From assembly GCA_030248065.1 (NCBI GenBank), contig JASAMV010006741.1, positions 1-64,000 on the forward strand: a DNA stretch of 64,000 nt. The letters are read 5' to 3'. This DNA comes from Rhynchonema sp. JSB1_4 (Eukaryota; Nematoda; Chromadorea; Monhysterida; Xyalidae). Below are positions 38,901 to 49,115 of the stretch, one piece after another (position 1 is the first letter of the stretch; each line of letters begins with the position of its first letter). The notes below the pieces were generated by a model. It was not told where the DNA came from. It did no database searches and saw only the letters and a program-made list of their open reading frames with translations. Both the position numbers and the translations under genes were made by a program.

Positions 38901-41900
38901 TGTCCGTGGTGCAGGTCAATGTCACCGTTTGTCCAGCTGTGAATTCTGTCGCCGCACTGGACGAAACGTGTTGGCCGCAAACCGGGACACACACTTAAAA
39001 ACGGTGGGCGATATTCATGATTGCCGAAAGAGGGACATCATCGCCGTGGTTTGGTTGAAGCACAAACAAACAAAACGTGCTCGCACCTGGCACCAAATTG
39101 CACGTGAACGTGAGTGGATTCACAACCGTCTCTGTTGTTCCAATCACCTCTACCCATTGGCCGGCGTTGTTGCAGAGCAAATCCGTTCTTGCGTTGACCA
39201 CCGTAATCTGAGTGTTTGACAACGTACCATCACACGTCAGTATAGCGTACGAACCAGGCGTTCGCGCTGCGACTGTGTACGCGATTGCGGCAGTGCCTGT
39301 ACCGGTGATTGTAGGCAGAGCCGTACAAGCTGCAAAAACATCGTCACATTTGCCAATGACTCGATTATTGTTCACTTTACTCAACGTTATCGTGCGGCGT
39401 ACAACCTGCGACGCAAGTGAATGTGGTTGGCTCCCAGACTCCCCCGGGTTTGCAAGTCGCCATGTCGGCTTGCGCTACCGGTGTGTCGCATTGATCACTT
39501 TTGATCAGTTCGTTTGCCGGACATGTCAGAGTGGTCATGCTGCCCACCGTGACCGGAGTGGTCGTGCCCGCCGGTGTGGCCGTGTTGCGCGTGATGGTTG
39601 ACGTGCGACAGACTGCAAAGGTAACTGTCAGACGTGCTGACGTCGCAACAGAACACGAAGAACGTGACAGACCAGACACGCAGTCCATCGATGCCGACGT
39701 GCGTACGACGCCACCTGAGGTGTACGTCCACGTGCCCGCACTCGTGCAGGTCATTGTCACACTTTGCTGGTCTAAGTCAGTCTGGCCAGACACTGGACTG
39801 TGCACGCACGTTCGAGTGGCCTGTATACGAACATGAGAACAATGGGTATGATTAAAGCAACACGAGGACCAGAATATACAAACATCAGTGGCCATGTTGG
39901 CGCACGTCGCTCCGTTGATGTCCGTGTTGCAGGTGATAACGGTTGTCTCGCCAACATTGTAAGTTGTCTGAGCAGGTGCGGCAACGTGCACGCCACACAC
40001 AGGAGGGCAAGCTGCAAGGTTGCTTTCTATTCTTTCTTGGATTACTCATTTTTAAATGATGTAACCAGTTTTGTTATTGAGTGCAATGCCGTCCGTCACA
40101 CCATATGACACGTAAAATGACTTAGGCTGCCTTCACAATGCATGCGAGTTTGCGAGTTTGCGACCCAGCGCGGCTCGCATTTGTGTTCACAATGCAAAAT
40201 GCGAGTTTGCGAGTTTGCGATTTTGAGAGTCGGCCTGGCGCGGCTCGCAAACTTGCACTCGCATGTGTGTTCACAATGCATTTGCGAGTTTGCGATTTTG
40301 CGAGTTTTCGGCTCGCAAACTCGCAAAAAGCATATTAGGATTGGTTCTAATTCTGGACGCGAGTTTGCTGCGCGCGTGCTTCCCTTAGCACGAAAACATA
40401 ATTATTTCGATGAGCTTGATTTCTGGAATTGCACCTGGTCAATTTTAACCGGTGTTACATTGTGTTTTATCACTACAAGTTTGCTGTCTTTATCCATAAC
40501 TATATTATTCTCCTGCCAACACAAAAAACGTGCAAGTTAGTTAATCTGAAGGGAAAGTGTGTTCAAGCGGAATGTTTGTTTTGCACACAAGTTAAATTCA
40601 TGATTTGAAAGGAAATGATTGGAAGTTCTGAAGTACTGGATGAGAAGATCTTGCGATAACCGACTCGCGCGCGTGCATTGTAAACACAAATGCGAGTTTT
40701 GCGATTTTGCGAGCTGCAAGTTGAGTTTGCGAGCTCGCATGCGAGTTGTAAATTTGCATTGTGAACACAAATGCGAATCGAAATTCTGGCTCGCAAACCC
40801 GCAACTCGCAAAATCGCAAACTCACGAAATACCGCAGACTCGCAAGCATTGTGAAGGCAGCCTTACATTGAGCCATATAAACACTTTCGCATACGGATGT
40901 GTCCACGTTCAAATACCAAGGTTTGTTATAGAATTGGCGCACCAACATTTACCAGCGTAACAGCTGTACATAATATGCTATAGGTAAGAACTTTTGGACG
41001 CTTCCGGCATGAATTGACATTATCCGGCTCATTACCAGCGATATCAAAAACAAGAAACACCCTGCAACCAAGTCAAATGTTGCATGCACACACCTGCTGT
41101 ATCTTGCTTGAATCAAGCTAAATGTTACGAAAAGTTCCGGACACAGGTAGAGATGGAACTATTCCTGGGACTTTGGACATAGAATAATAAAATCCAGAAA
41201 TAGTTCCATCTCCATGCGGCCTTAAAGGTGGAATTATAGTTGGGTCGCGACCACAATTTTTGGGCGCAACGACCCGCCGACCACAGTGGTCGCTAACACC
41301 CTGTTATAGTTGAGCGCGACCAACTATAACTGGGTGTCGACGACCTCAGGCTGCGACCTGCTGCGACCACCAAAAATGGTCGCGACCACGAGTTGAAAAT
41401 TTTCAACTTTGCAAGTGGTCGTCGGCTATAAAACCGATATGTATTGCCGGTATTTCAGTCGTAACGGAGTTCCTAGTTTTTTACAATTTTTTTCTGACCA
41501 AAGCAAGCCGTTCTCAACTGCCAGAATTCATGCAGCAGGCCTGCCTAAACCTCGGGGCCAGAGTGCTTCTATTTATTCATTTTCTCTTTCTATTCGTTGC
41601 GACCAGCTGCGACCGCGCGCCCAAACGACCACGCGACTTGGCGCCCAAAACCAACGCAAAATTTGGGCGCTTAGTCGCTGACGACCTTTTGGGCGCAACA
41701 GGTCGTCGACCAACTATAATTCCACCTTAAAAGTTATTAATTGTAGGTCGGGGATCTTTTGCGCTGCCCAGTGCACTAAATTTCTTAATATCCCTAATGA
41801 AAAGAAAGTGACGTGACGAAGGCAGGACCGGTCTGATCCAATAAATTTTGACATCGCTCTATGCGGCGAATATATCGAATCATTACTCACTGACTGTTCC

Positions 41901-43933
41901 GCCCACCACAGCCTGACAGGTGTGGGTCACGATGGGAGGATACCATTGTCCGGGTGCAACACATTTGATAACTTTCAAACACGAAAGGTCGCTGAATTGT
42001 TGATTCTTTGGACAGTTCACAACAACGAAGCCCCAGGGTGATTCGATGTGGGATGGACCGATGGGGCCAGTGACCGATTGCACGTTCACGCCGTTTGCAA
42101 CCGGCAACACAGTGAGGTCACACACTGAAATGACAGACCGTAATGAATATGTCAGTATGCCTTTTTCTTGGATTGTTACCATGTGAGATACGATACGACA
42201 CAAAACAGTATTCATCAGTGTAGCGCGATGGTACAATGCATGCATGGACTCTTTCGAAAAGGCATCCCGTGTGTCCCCTTGGGTTCAGTAATACTCAAAA
42301 ATTTTATGACCTCTTCCATGATGAAATGTAAATTGGGGCCAACCAGGTTTGCATTCTTTCACGAACCACCACTGCTCCGCGTCGATACACGTAAATTTTT
42401 TCGATCCCGCTTCGTTATCTTCCCATCTGCAGGTATCAACCGACAGTGTTGGCGATGAAGATATGAGACCATATATATTTTTGTTTCACATATACCTGTA
42501 GTTTATATCGCATTCCACGGTGGCTGTGCCATCAGGTGCATATATGTAGTCCGCATTGTCTGCGCGGTTAAAGTAGGACACCACGGATGTGCCATCACTG
42601 AGCACTGCTGGAGGAATGACGCAACCTGTGCATATACAATATAATGATTAACTGCTTAATAAAGTCCCCAATGCCAGAAGACGCATAGATCAACATCGCC
42701 AACCTGGCACACATTTCGCCGCCGAGGTTTTCCATTGTCCGGCGCTAACGCATTTGATTGTTTTGCTGCCCGTTGTTCCGTCTGACCAAATGTATCCGTC
42801 GGCGCAACTTACTATCGACTCACCAAGCCCGGCAATAACATAGCTCGTCTCGGTTGTGTAGTACGGCACCTCGTGCTTGTATTTGATGGTGGTCAGATTG
42901 ACAAACTCAAGTCCCTCGGCATGTTTCATGCACACTGCAAAATGCATTGTTCAAAGTATAGGGAGCAATTTTCTGGGTCAATAGTCTGTGTTTGACAAGA
43001 AACGTCTTAATACTAAAACTGCAGTGCTCACGTCGAACGCAGACGGTAGGGCAAACAATTAGGTGTAGTATTGGATGCAACGCCGTTCTACTTTACCTTC
43101 TGCGCACTCAAATCGCTTTGGGTCAACCAGTGCACCATCGTGATTCGTTATCCATTCACCATCCGACCGACAACTGATGAATTTGTAATCGGGAAAGAAC
43201 CTGTTTCCGTAGGCCAACAAGTAGCCGCCAGTTGGTGGACACTTCACTCGCACGGTCATTGATTCGGTCTGCCAACTGTTCGTGGCTGTTGGCGGGTCGA
43301 GAACCACCGACTCATGCACGTGCACCTGGCAACCTGCAATGGGACAGCTGCAACTAAATGGTTGCAAGAATGAAATGGGATGTTAATTTCCAGGCCGATA
43401 TCAAGCTCTGTAACCGGATCGCCCATGATGCAGTTTGTGACTTTAAATTTTCGGATTCATTTACTCAACTAATTTTGATCAGCATGTAAACTGCGACTAT
43501 GAGAGAAACCAGATCATGCTAATCGTCGAAAACATGGGCATCGCTGGCTTTCGAATCGCGTGTGTGTTCTTCAAGCACATGCTGATATGCGGTCCACAGT
43601 CTATCCATAATTGAGCTCCATTCTACTGCAGCAGCGAGAAACGTCACCAAGAAACCAAACACGACGTACGTTTCTTGCACAATCGCGCAATATCGGTGTC
43701 GGTGCTCTCGCCGACGCGCGTGCCCGACCATTTGTTCTCACCGAGACACGTCAGTACGATCGGTTCGTCATCGTCAGTGTAGTACGGAAACTGGCATTCG
43801 ACGACGGCTGATTCGCCCACGGTCACCACCGCCGAACTGTCGACTCCGTTAGACTGGTCAGTGCCGCCGACTACGTACGTCACTTTGACTACGTCACTCT
43901 GTCGACTCGACGTGCGGAACTTGCGACACTGGT
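31744..43933 (-). CDS. Gene A: multi-module sushi/CCP-like extracellular protein, at least 24 exons
   Basis: Exons in transcript order: 43933-43670, 43333-43097, 42934-42704, 42625-42496, 42426-42344, 42124-41891, 40011-39884, 39820-39673, 39612-39406, 39329-39087, 38993-38869, 38770-38617, 38368-38162, 38085-37843, 37751-37627, 37528-37375, 36426-36220, 35971-35735, 35380-35260, 35034-34922, 34399-34273, 34145-33991, 33840-33671, 31860-31744. All have GT-AG borders and phases fit, giving at least 1385 residues. Most modules show a first Cys, a second Cys after a beta-like stretch (LTC, VEC), then C-x3/4-G-x-W and a last Cys. That resembles sushi/CCP domains, which mediate extracellular protein binding. 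Phase-1 introns flank nearly every module. The first exon and signal peptide were not found. The nematode C6 domain is an alternative reading. Confidence 0.85.
32660..33595. mobile_element. Foldback element with CTTTTCGGTCCA word arms and 8-bp duplication
   Basis: Terminal inverted repeats begin GATTCCGTATCTTTTCGG; the duplication TCACCAAG is perfect (32652-32659 and 33596-33603). The left arm has about twelve degenerate copies of CTTTTCGGTCCA-like words spaced 16-18 bp (32668-32865), and the right arm mirrors them (33390-33590). An inner arm pair encloses a centre with TTAAGGCTTAGGCTTAGGCT at 33081-33100. It lies in the last intron of gene A. Confidence 0.88.
36220..40011 (-). CDS. Gene A, tandemly repeated three-module block
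   Basis: The order of modules repeats: a two-exon P module (CGVHV or CGQHV type, with TRTCV at the second exon), a VCRTST module (207 nt) and an ACTALP module (243 nt). P modules: 39884-40011+39673-39820, 38869-38993+38617-38770, 37627-37751+37375-37528. VCRTST modules: 39406-39612, 38162-38368, 36220-36426. ACTALP modules: 39087-39329 and 37843-38085, with a diverged relative at 35735-35971. The second and third P modules and the two ACTALP modules are almost identical, introns included, at an offset of about 1243 bp. Confidence 0.88.
36645..37345 (+). mobile_element. Helitron-like element, 701 bp
   Basis: The 5' end is TCTATACTACTAAAAC and the 3' end is the small hairpin ACGGGTCCCGT followed by CTAG. 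It lies between A and T, all Helitron-type signatures. The paralogous intron (about 38580) lacks it, so the insertion is confirmed by an empty site: GGAATAATATTG joins TTTACATAAAAG there. The middle (about 36700-37200) is a C/T-rich tract. A 191-bp relative lies at 51420-51610. No Rep/helicase frame is present. Confidence 0.85.
37627..39820. repeat. Tandem duplication of about 1.24 kb within gene A
   Basis: Sequence from about 37375-38368 matches about 38617-39612 with an offset of 1242-1244 bp. Intron sequence is as conserved as exon sequence: both introns before the P module carry GTGGGCGATATTCATGATTG. This points to a very recent duplication or ongoing gene conversion. The intron between the second P exon and the VCRTST exon differs among copies: 60 bp, 248 bp and 948 bp (Helitron-loaded). 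Confidence 0.9.
40125..40862. mobile_element. Foldback element with GCGAGTTT word arms, 738 bp
   Basis: Terminal inverted repeats GGCTGCCTTCACAATGC and GCATTGTGAAGGCAGCC are flanked by TTA on both sides (40122-40124, 40863-40865), as in PIF/Harbinger-like elements. Both arms consist of repeated TGCGAGTTTGCGAG words and their complements, with TTCACAATGCA spacers. The middle (about 40370-40660) is unique sequence. It lies in the intron of gene A before the P modules. Confidence 0.88.
41154..41211. repeat. Short inverted repeat
   Basis: GAGATGGAACTATTCCTGG pairs with CCAGAAATAGTTCCATCTC, leaving a short loop. It abuts the next foldback element and may be a remnant of another one. Confidence 0.6.
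41226..41727. mobile_element. Foldback element with GCGACCA word arms, 502 bp
   Basis: Terminal inverted repeats AGGTGGAATTATAGTTGG and CCAACTATAATTCCACCT are flanked by TTAA on the left and TAAA on the right, suggesting a decayed TTAA target. The arms are filled with GCGACCAC, GGTCGTCG and GGGCGCAA words in both orientations. It lies in the same gene A intron as the preceding element. Confidence 0.85.
41891..43933 (-). CDS. Gene A, N-terminal modules (six exons, five modules)
   Basis: Single-exon modules lie at 43670-43933, 43097-43333, 42704-42934 and 41891-42124; one module is split over 42496-42625 and 42344-42426. They are the most canonical sushi-like units of the gene: for example 42704-42934 shows SCADGYIWSDG, IKCVSAGQW and AKCVPG. 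All four single-exon units start and end in phase 1 (2 + 3n + 1 nt). These modules differ clearly from each other, unlike the duplicated ones downstream. Confidence 0.85.
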
Positions 43934-45789
43934 CTGTGCGTCGAAGAAACTTTGATCAGACGACCTTTGTACGTCTACGCAAGCTGTCATGTTCTATGCG
44001 AACATAAAAAAAGGTCGTGTGTCATTATGAAGTTATCTGGCCATGTAGTGATTTGCACTAGCAATGACCGCAAAAGCAGACCGAAACGAAAAATAAAAAC
44101 AGCACATTGTTGAGCAATTCACATTGAGTCCAACAGAATTGTTTTTATCACGGTGCTCCAAACGCGACTCCAAATTGTGTTCTATTTACTATGCTTACCT
44201 TTTCCATCGAGCACAATTAGTCCGTCGTACCCGCTCCAACAAGAGGTGCAAATGTGGAATAAGGCTGGCAGAAGCCAGAGCTTACTCAGCAACACTTGCT
44301 CATGCATTTTGGAACGACTCGAGCGAAACTACAGGTATCAACTGTTACACGTCCAAGTACTTTATATCAACCGACAGCCGCGTTTTTCACACCAATTTGT
44401 AACCTTTTTGAGCTCATGCGACTCTTGACCCAGGCAGTGTATTACATGTGTATTATAAGTGTATTACACACACGCGCACGCTACAGGCACCCTGCCGCCT
44501 GTGCTGTTGTGTGTTTTGGAATAACTGTCAAAAGTCAAAAACCTTTTGCTTTTTGTTGCTCGTTTTTTCACATTTGAATCATGTTATGCATGTAGGCCTG
44601 CGTTCTGTGGGTGAACGGGGCGCGCGGCAAACTTTGTAACCGTGATTGTTAGTTGGCGCACTTTAAATGATCACGGACACGCAACCTATTACGCAGCAGA
44701 TTACCGTCGCTTGTCTAAAATGATGCCATCAAAGCGTTACTATTGCCGCGCCACAGTGGGACTTTAGTCAACAGAACTTTTTGTGCACCAATCACAACCC
44801 TGGGTGATCGTATGTAACAAAGTGCTTGCAAAATGATACTTGCACACATATACACATGCAACCCACAAAGACAAATTGTGCGCAGTTGTGGGTTTATTGG
44901 CATGTTGTTTCTCATAAACAACTGCAAGACCAAGAAAGGGGAACAGCAAAAAGCCTTACGAGCAGATTTTGGTTGGGATGAGATTCACGGGTAGGCTGCT
45001 ATACCTATTTCTCAACGCAGTTGGAAAACGTTGATGGGAAATTTTTTTATGCCACATAACTGCAGGAAACGCACAGCGGGGATGCAACAAATGTCCATTG
45101 TAATATTACCATGCAAACTACAGCTCGTGATCATTATTGTTATCATTCTAACAGAGTGTTCCAAAGAGAGTGCACATAAACGCGTAAGTTGCGGTTTTCC
45201 TGCCCCCCCCCAGCAAACAACACACACACGCCACATAAAGCAGGACCACAGCTGCGTAAAACATGAAAAACACATGCACACCGGGGCCGATCAGATTTTT
45301 TTAACAATAACTCGCGCTGTGCAGAATTACGCATCAGGTAAAGTAGCATATTACCCCTTATTTAAAATCATACACATCCATCAGGCCAACCGAGTTCGCA
45401 TACATGCGTTATTTAGACGTGTTTTCGGAAGGAGTAGGTAGCACTACTGTGAATATGTGAGCGACCAACATGGCTGAAAGGTGCACATATTGTTTTCGCA
45501 TCAACGTAGACCCAGAATAACAAAGACAAGAAGGTCTTTCTGTCAACCCAAGTGGGAGTGAACTCGGAAGTAAAAAACATGCGGAGTAAGGCGCTACGCA
45601 GCAGTACATCCTTTATGTTCTCATGACATGCACTTGTGGACTGATAGGCTCTATCCACGTCGCCGCTGTGCACCTGTTGCGTGGGTCATCTTTGAATTCG
45701 CTATGCATGTGGTTTCAGTTTTGCTTTTTAAAGAAAAGCTTGCTTTTCCGTTGTTTCGAAAAGATAATAGTCGTTGTTTCAGAGCCAAA
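43934..45789. promoter_or_regulatory. Divergent intergenic region between gene A and the membrane-protein gene
   Basis: No exon could be supported. Gene A (minus) and the receptor-like gene (plus) point away from each other, so this interval should hold the missing first exon(s) of gene A and the promoters of both. A strong acceptor TTGTTTCAG (45774-45782) lies 7 bases before the receptor-like ATG. I see no clear core promoter motif. Confidence 0.4.
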
Positions 45790-46489
45790 ATGATTTCGTT
45801 TTTTACTTATCTGAACGGGCTGCTTCTGTCACTGAATCTGGCACTGATCAATCTACCGTTTGTGCTGTTATACATACGTTGTCACCGCTATGCACTGACC
45901 ACGACACCGAAACTAAATGCTCAGTTCATTTCGTTGCTGAATTTCGTAACAATACACGCACTGGCGGTTTGGATGCAGCTGCCCACCACATTGGGTAAGA
46001 AATTCCGATTTTCTCACGGATTGCAGACGGCACAGATGATGAGTTATAATAGTGATAAATAACCGCTTCTAAGAGTGTTTCACCTATGTGCAGATCTCTC
46101 CTATCCATCGCATGAGTGTCGTTGTTGGCTTTTCCTGCTATCGATCACACTGCCCGCCATGGCGTTCGTCTCGATGCAGCTGTGCCACATTTACGAGCTG
46201 GTCACAAATTCGTCGACCGCTATCAAGACGTGCACAATTTTGTTCACGCTGCATCTGCTCGGCGTCGCGCTCTGTTGCATCGCCATCGACACCGACAACA
46301 AATCGAACGATGTTGCACCAGTGTCCCTAACGATCAACTGTGCTGCTTTGGGATCAATCAGGAATCTTGATGCAATCACAGTCATCGTGCTGTTGGAGTG
46401 TGCCACTTGTGTATTACTTGAAATGGCCAGAACAGTGCTGCACCAGCTGCTCACTTCTGTGCATGACAACAAGAGTGCAACAAGAAATG
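45790..46489 (+). CDS. Multi-pass membrane protein, possibly a 7TM receptor, first two coding exons
   Basis: Exon 1 (45790-45994) starts MISFFTYLNG and ends at a GTAAGA donor in phase 1. Exon 2 (46094-46489) follows acceptor TATGTGCAG and ends at GTACGT, again phase 1, giving 200 residues so far. Five hydrophobic segments are visible: about residues 8-29, 43-62, 78-103, 113-133 and 163-188. NSS and NKS sites lie in loops. The spacing fits the first five helices of a serpentine receptor, but I see no diagnostic family motif. The remaining exons were not identified; the next intron contains a nested transposon of 2.1 kb. The acceptor just before the ATG could be a trans-splice site or a normal exon border. 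Confidence 0.6.
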
Positions 46490-46740
46490 GTACGTTTGGG
46501 CAGGTCTTCATGAAATAGCGTCATTCATTGGTAGCGTGAGCAGGGTTGGGCAAAAACGTTTTTTTTCAAAAAATCGTTTTTTTTAAAAAAACGTTTTTTT
46601 TAAAACGCCAAGATGACCAAAATATGCCCCCAAAAAAATTGGAAAACGCTCATGTTGGGAAGAAAACGTGGTTAAATGAAGTCATTCTATGTGTTCTGAG
46701 GCAAAATAAACAGGTTTCAACCCTTTTCTAGCGAGTTGCT

Positions 46741-47999
46741 AAGGGCGGACTTAGGGCGAACTTAGGTTAAATCCGGAATCCGGAATCCGGAAATAATTAC
46801 ATGCAAAAATGATAAACTATTTCCGAATGCAGAACACCACCTGCGTTTTCCGGAAATATTTCCGGATTCCGGTTTCCGGATGAAATTTTGGTTTTGCGTT
46901 TTCCGGAAATATTTCCGGATTCCGGATTCCGGATGAAATTTTGGTTTTGCGTTTTCCGGAAATGAAATCTGGACGTCAAGTCATCAGGTCCCTCGAACGA
47001 ACAAAGAATATTTATGTCCAATAGGAATTAAAAACGCACATGGTAATGATTGTGTACATTGTCGTTCTGTCGTTGAGTCTTTTGTTTATTATTGTTGGAT
47101 TTGTACGCATTGTGTCGTCTCAATGAAAAATGATCAATTTAGTTGGGTTATTGCTGAAATAAAGTTTTCTAGCGGAGCACAGATCAAATTGGTGAACATT
47201 TTTATACGGTAATGCCAAATATTTTGAACAGACCTCAACATGGTGATAACAGTTATGGAAATCAGCCTGTACTGTATTACATGACTATGAAACAATCTGT
47301 CCTGTATTGTCGCAAACTTTTTAATCAAGTTACTCGCTCACCTGCACCACCCGCACATTTTGCCTACCGTACCTTGCTGTTCGTCGAAGAGTTTGGTTGT
47401 AGGTTAGCAGAAGTTCGCCCTTGTACCTACCTACATCTGCAGTTTATCTGTTCATTTGTTTGTTACGATGCATATCTCATCATATGCGACTAAAATGACG
47501 TTTCACATTCGTGAACAAAATGCAGTTAAAAACAACAAGGTATTAAATCTGGAGCAAAAGTCACATCGCTTACAATAAACTTGCATCAAATACTTAAAAA
47601 AGTGATTGGTTTGAAAAAGCAATGTATCCCTAGATCGTGTTATGTAATTTAAACAAATCAGCAACAAAGGTCATGCAGCGCAGCTTATTGTAATGTATAG
47701 CATGTATTTATCAGGTGCATAAAACTGTATAACAAGGAGCGAACACATCAACGACAACTCCGAACAGCAGTTTCTGCGTGCTGTTTGGTCGAAATATTTC
47801 CGGAAAACGCAAAAATAAAATAGTCATCCGGAATCCGGAATCCGGAAATATTTCCGGATTCCGGTTTCCGGATGAAATTTTGGTTTTGCGTTTTCCGGAA
47901 ATATTTCCGGAAAACGCAAAAATAAAAAAGTCATCCGGAAATCGGAATCCGGAAATATTTCCGGATTCCGGATTCCGTGTTCTACCTAAGTCCGCCCTT
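46741..47999. mobile_element. Foldback element with CCGGAATC word arms
   Basis: Ends AAGGGCGGACTTAGG and CCTAAGTCCGCCCTT are inverted repeats. Left (46770-46970) and right (47785-47980) arms are dense in CCGGAATCCGG, GGAAATATTTCC and GCGTTTTCCGGAAA. About 800 bp of unique A/T-rich sequence separate the arms. It is nested in the hAT-like element. Confidence 0.82.
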
Positions 48000-48373
48000 A
48001 GGTTGAACACGGAAACCGGAACACGGAAATAATTTACATACAAACCAGTTTCGTGGATTTCCGTGCACGGAAATATTTCCGTGGCACGGAAATATTTCCG
48101 GTTTCCGTGTTCCGTGTTTTTTTATTTTCACGGAACACGGAAATATTTCCGTGTGAATAGTTGCTGTTCGCGTCAACACGCGGGCTTTTGACGTCAGCAC
48201 GCTGGCTTTTGTCATCATCATTGCAAAAGCACCGTTTGCGTGCCTCCATCATTTCCGTGTTCCGTGGCACGGGAATATTTCCGTGTTCCGTGATTCTAAA
48301 AAAAATTCACGGAACACGGAACACGGAAATATTTCCGTGTTCCGGTTTCCGTGTTCAACCTAAGGCCGCCCTT
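47998..48373. mobile_element. Foldback element with CCGTGTTC word arms
   Basis: TTAGGTTGAACACGGAAACC at the left is mirrored by GGTTTCCGTGTTCAACCTAA at the right, followed by GGCCGCCCTTAG. The interior repeats CACGGAAATATTTCCGTG many times. Its subterminal GGAAATAATTTACATACAAA parallels GGAAATAATTACATGCAAA in the neighbouring element, so both belong to one family although their words differ. Confidence 0.82.
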
Positions 48374-48672
48374 AGATCCCATATCAGACCCGCATCGTGG
48401 GACCAACTTTGGCCGGGGTCATCACTGAAAGTTAAACTCCGTATATCGACGTATCTCGACAAAGTAAAAATTGGTCGAAAATTTTTTGAAAAAAATGGGA
48501 CAAAAAATTGGTTTTCCTTGATAATCAGGGTACTTTCCCTGACAAATCAGGGAAAATCAAGGAAATTCAGGATTTAAAAAAAACGAAAAACGACCCAGGC
48601 GTTTTTTAAAAAAAAACGTCGTTTTTTTAAGAAAAAACGCCGTCGTTTTTTTTGCCCAACCCTGAGCGTGAG

Positions 48673-49115
48673 AATTGAGCCAAGTCTGTTGGAGCAGAGA
48701 AAAATAGCAAGGGTCCCAACGAGGAGACCTTGTTTTTGTCCTAACAGCGTTTGATCAGTCCTAGTACGGTATCAAGCTGAGGCCTTGGCTTGTGCCAAGC
48801 CTCTTTTTAGGTTCTGTTCTTTTCGACCGTGCTCTTTTTCTTTGCTCAACGTGGTCTAGCTCAACTGCTTGCCCCCATTCAATGAACAACGGAAGGATGC
48901 GCGCAGCTTTGCAGGGCTCGTTAACAATTTTGCCGACTGTGTTCGCAAACTACTGGAACTTGTAGCCACGCCTTTTTAACAATCTTTAGAGCCGTTTGGC
49001 ACGCCGTTCAATCAATCGTCTGCTTGCGGGCAAATTGTCAAGTGTTTTCTCGACAGCTTTGTCAGCGGCGTACAATTGATATGCTTCATTTGCCCGGTGG
49101 TAAGTTCCCCCTTTA
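48673..49115. other. Unique sequence between two mobile elements
   Basis: I see no exon, RNA gene or repeat here beyond the short palindrome GAGGCCTTGGCTTGTGCCAAG near 48780. It may be intron sequence of the receptor-like gene. Confidence 0.4.

Larger units (their letters stand above)
46541..48664 (+). mobile_element. hAT-like element carrying two word-array foldbacks, 2124 bp
   Basis: Ends CAGGGTTGGGC and GCCCAACCCTG are flanked by a perfect 8-bp duplication AGCGTGAG (46533-46540, 48665-48672). Subterminal sequence is an AT-rich run of AACGTTTTTTTT-like words. Inside lie the two elements at 46741-47999 and 47998-48373. It sits 52 bp downstream of exon 2 of the receptor-like gene, probably inside its intron. 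Confidence 0.9.

Noticed and set aside
39495..39731. His/Gly-rich minus-strand frame
   Set aside because: It is the wrong frame of the VCRTST exon of gene A; the chosen frame keeps phase with all neighbours.
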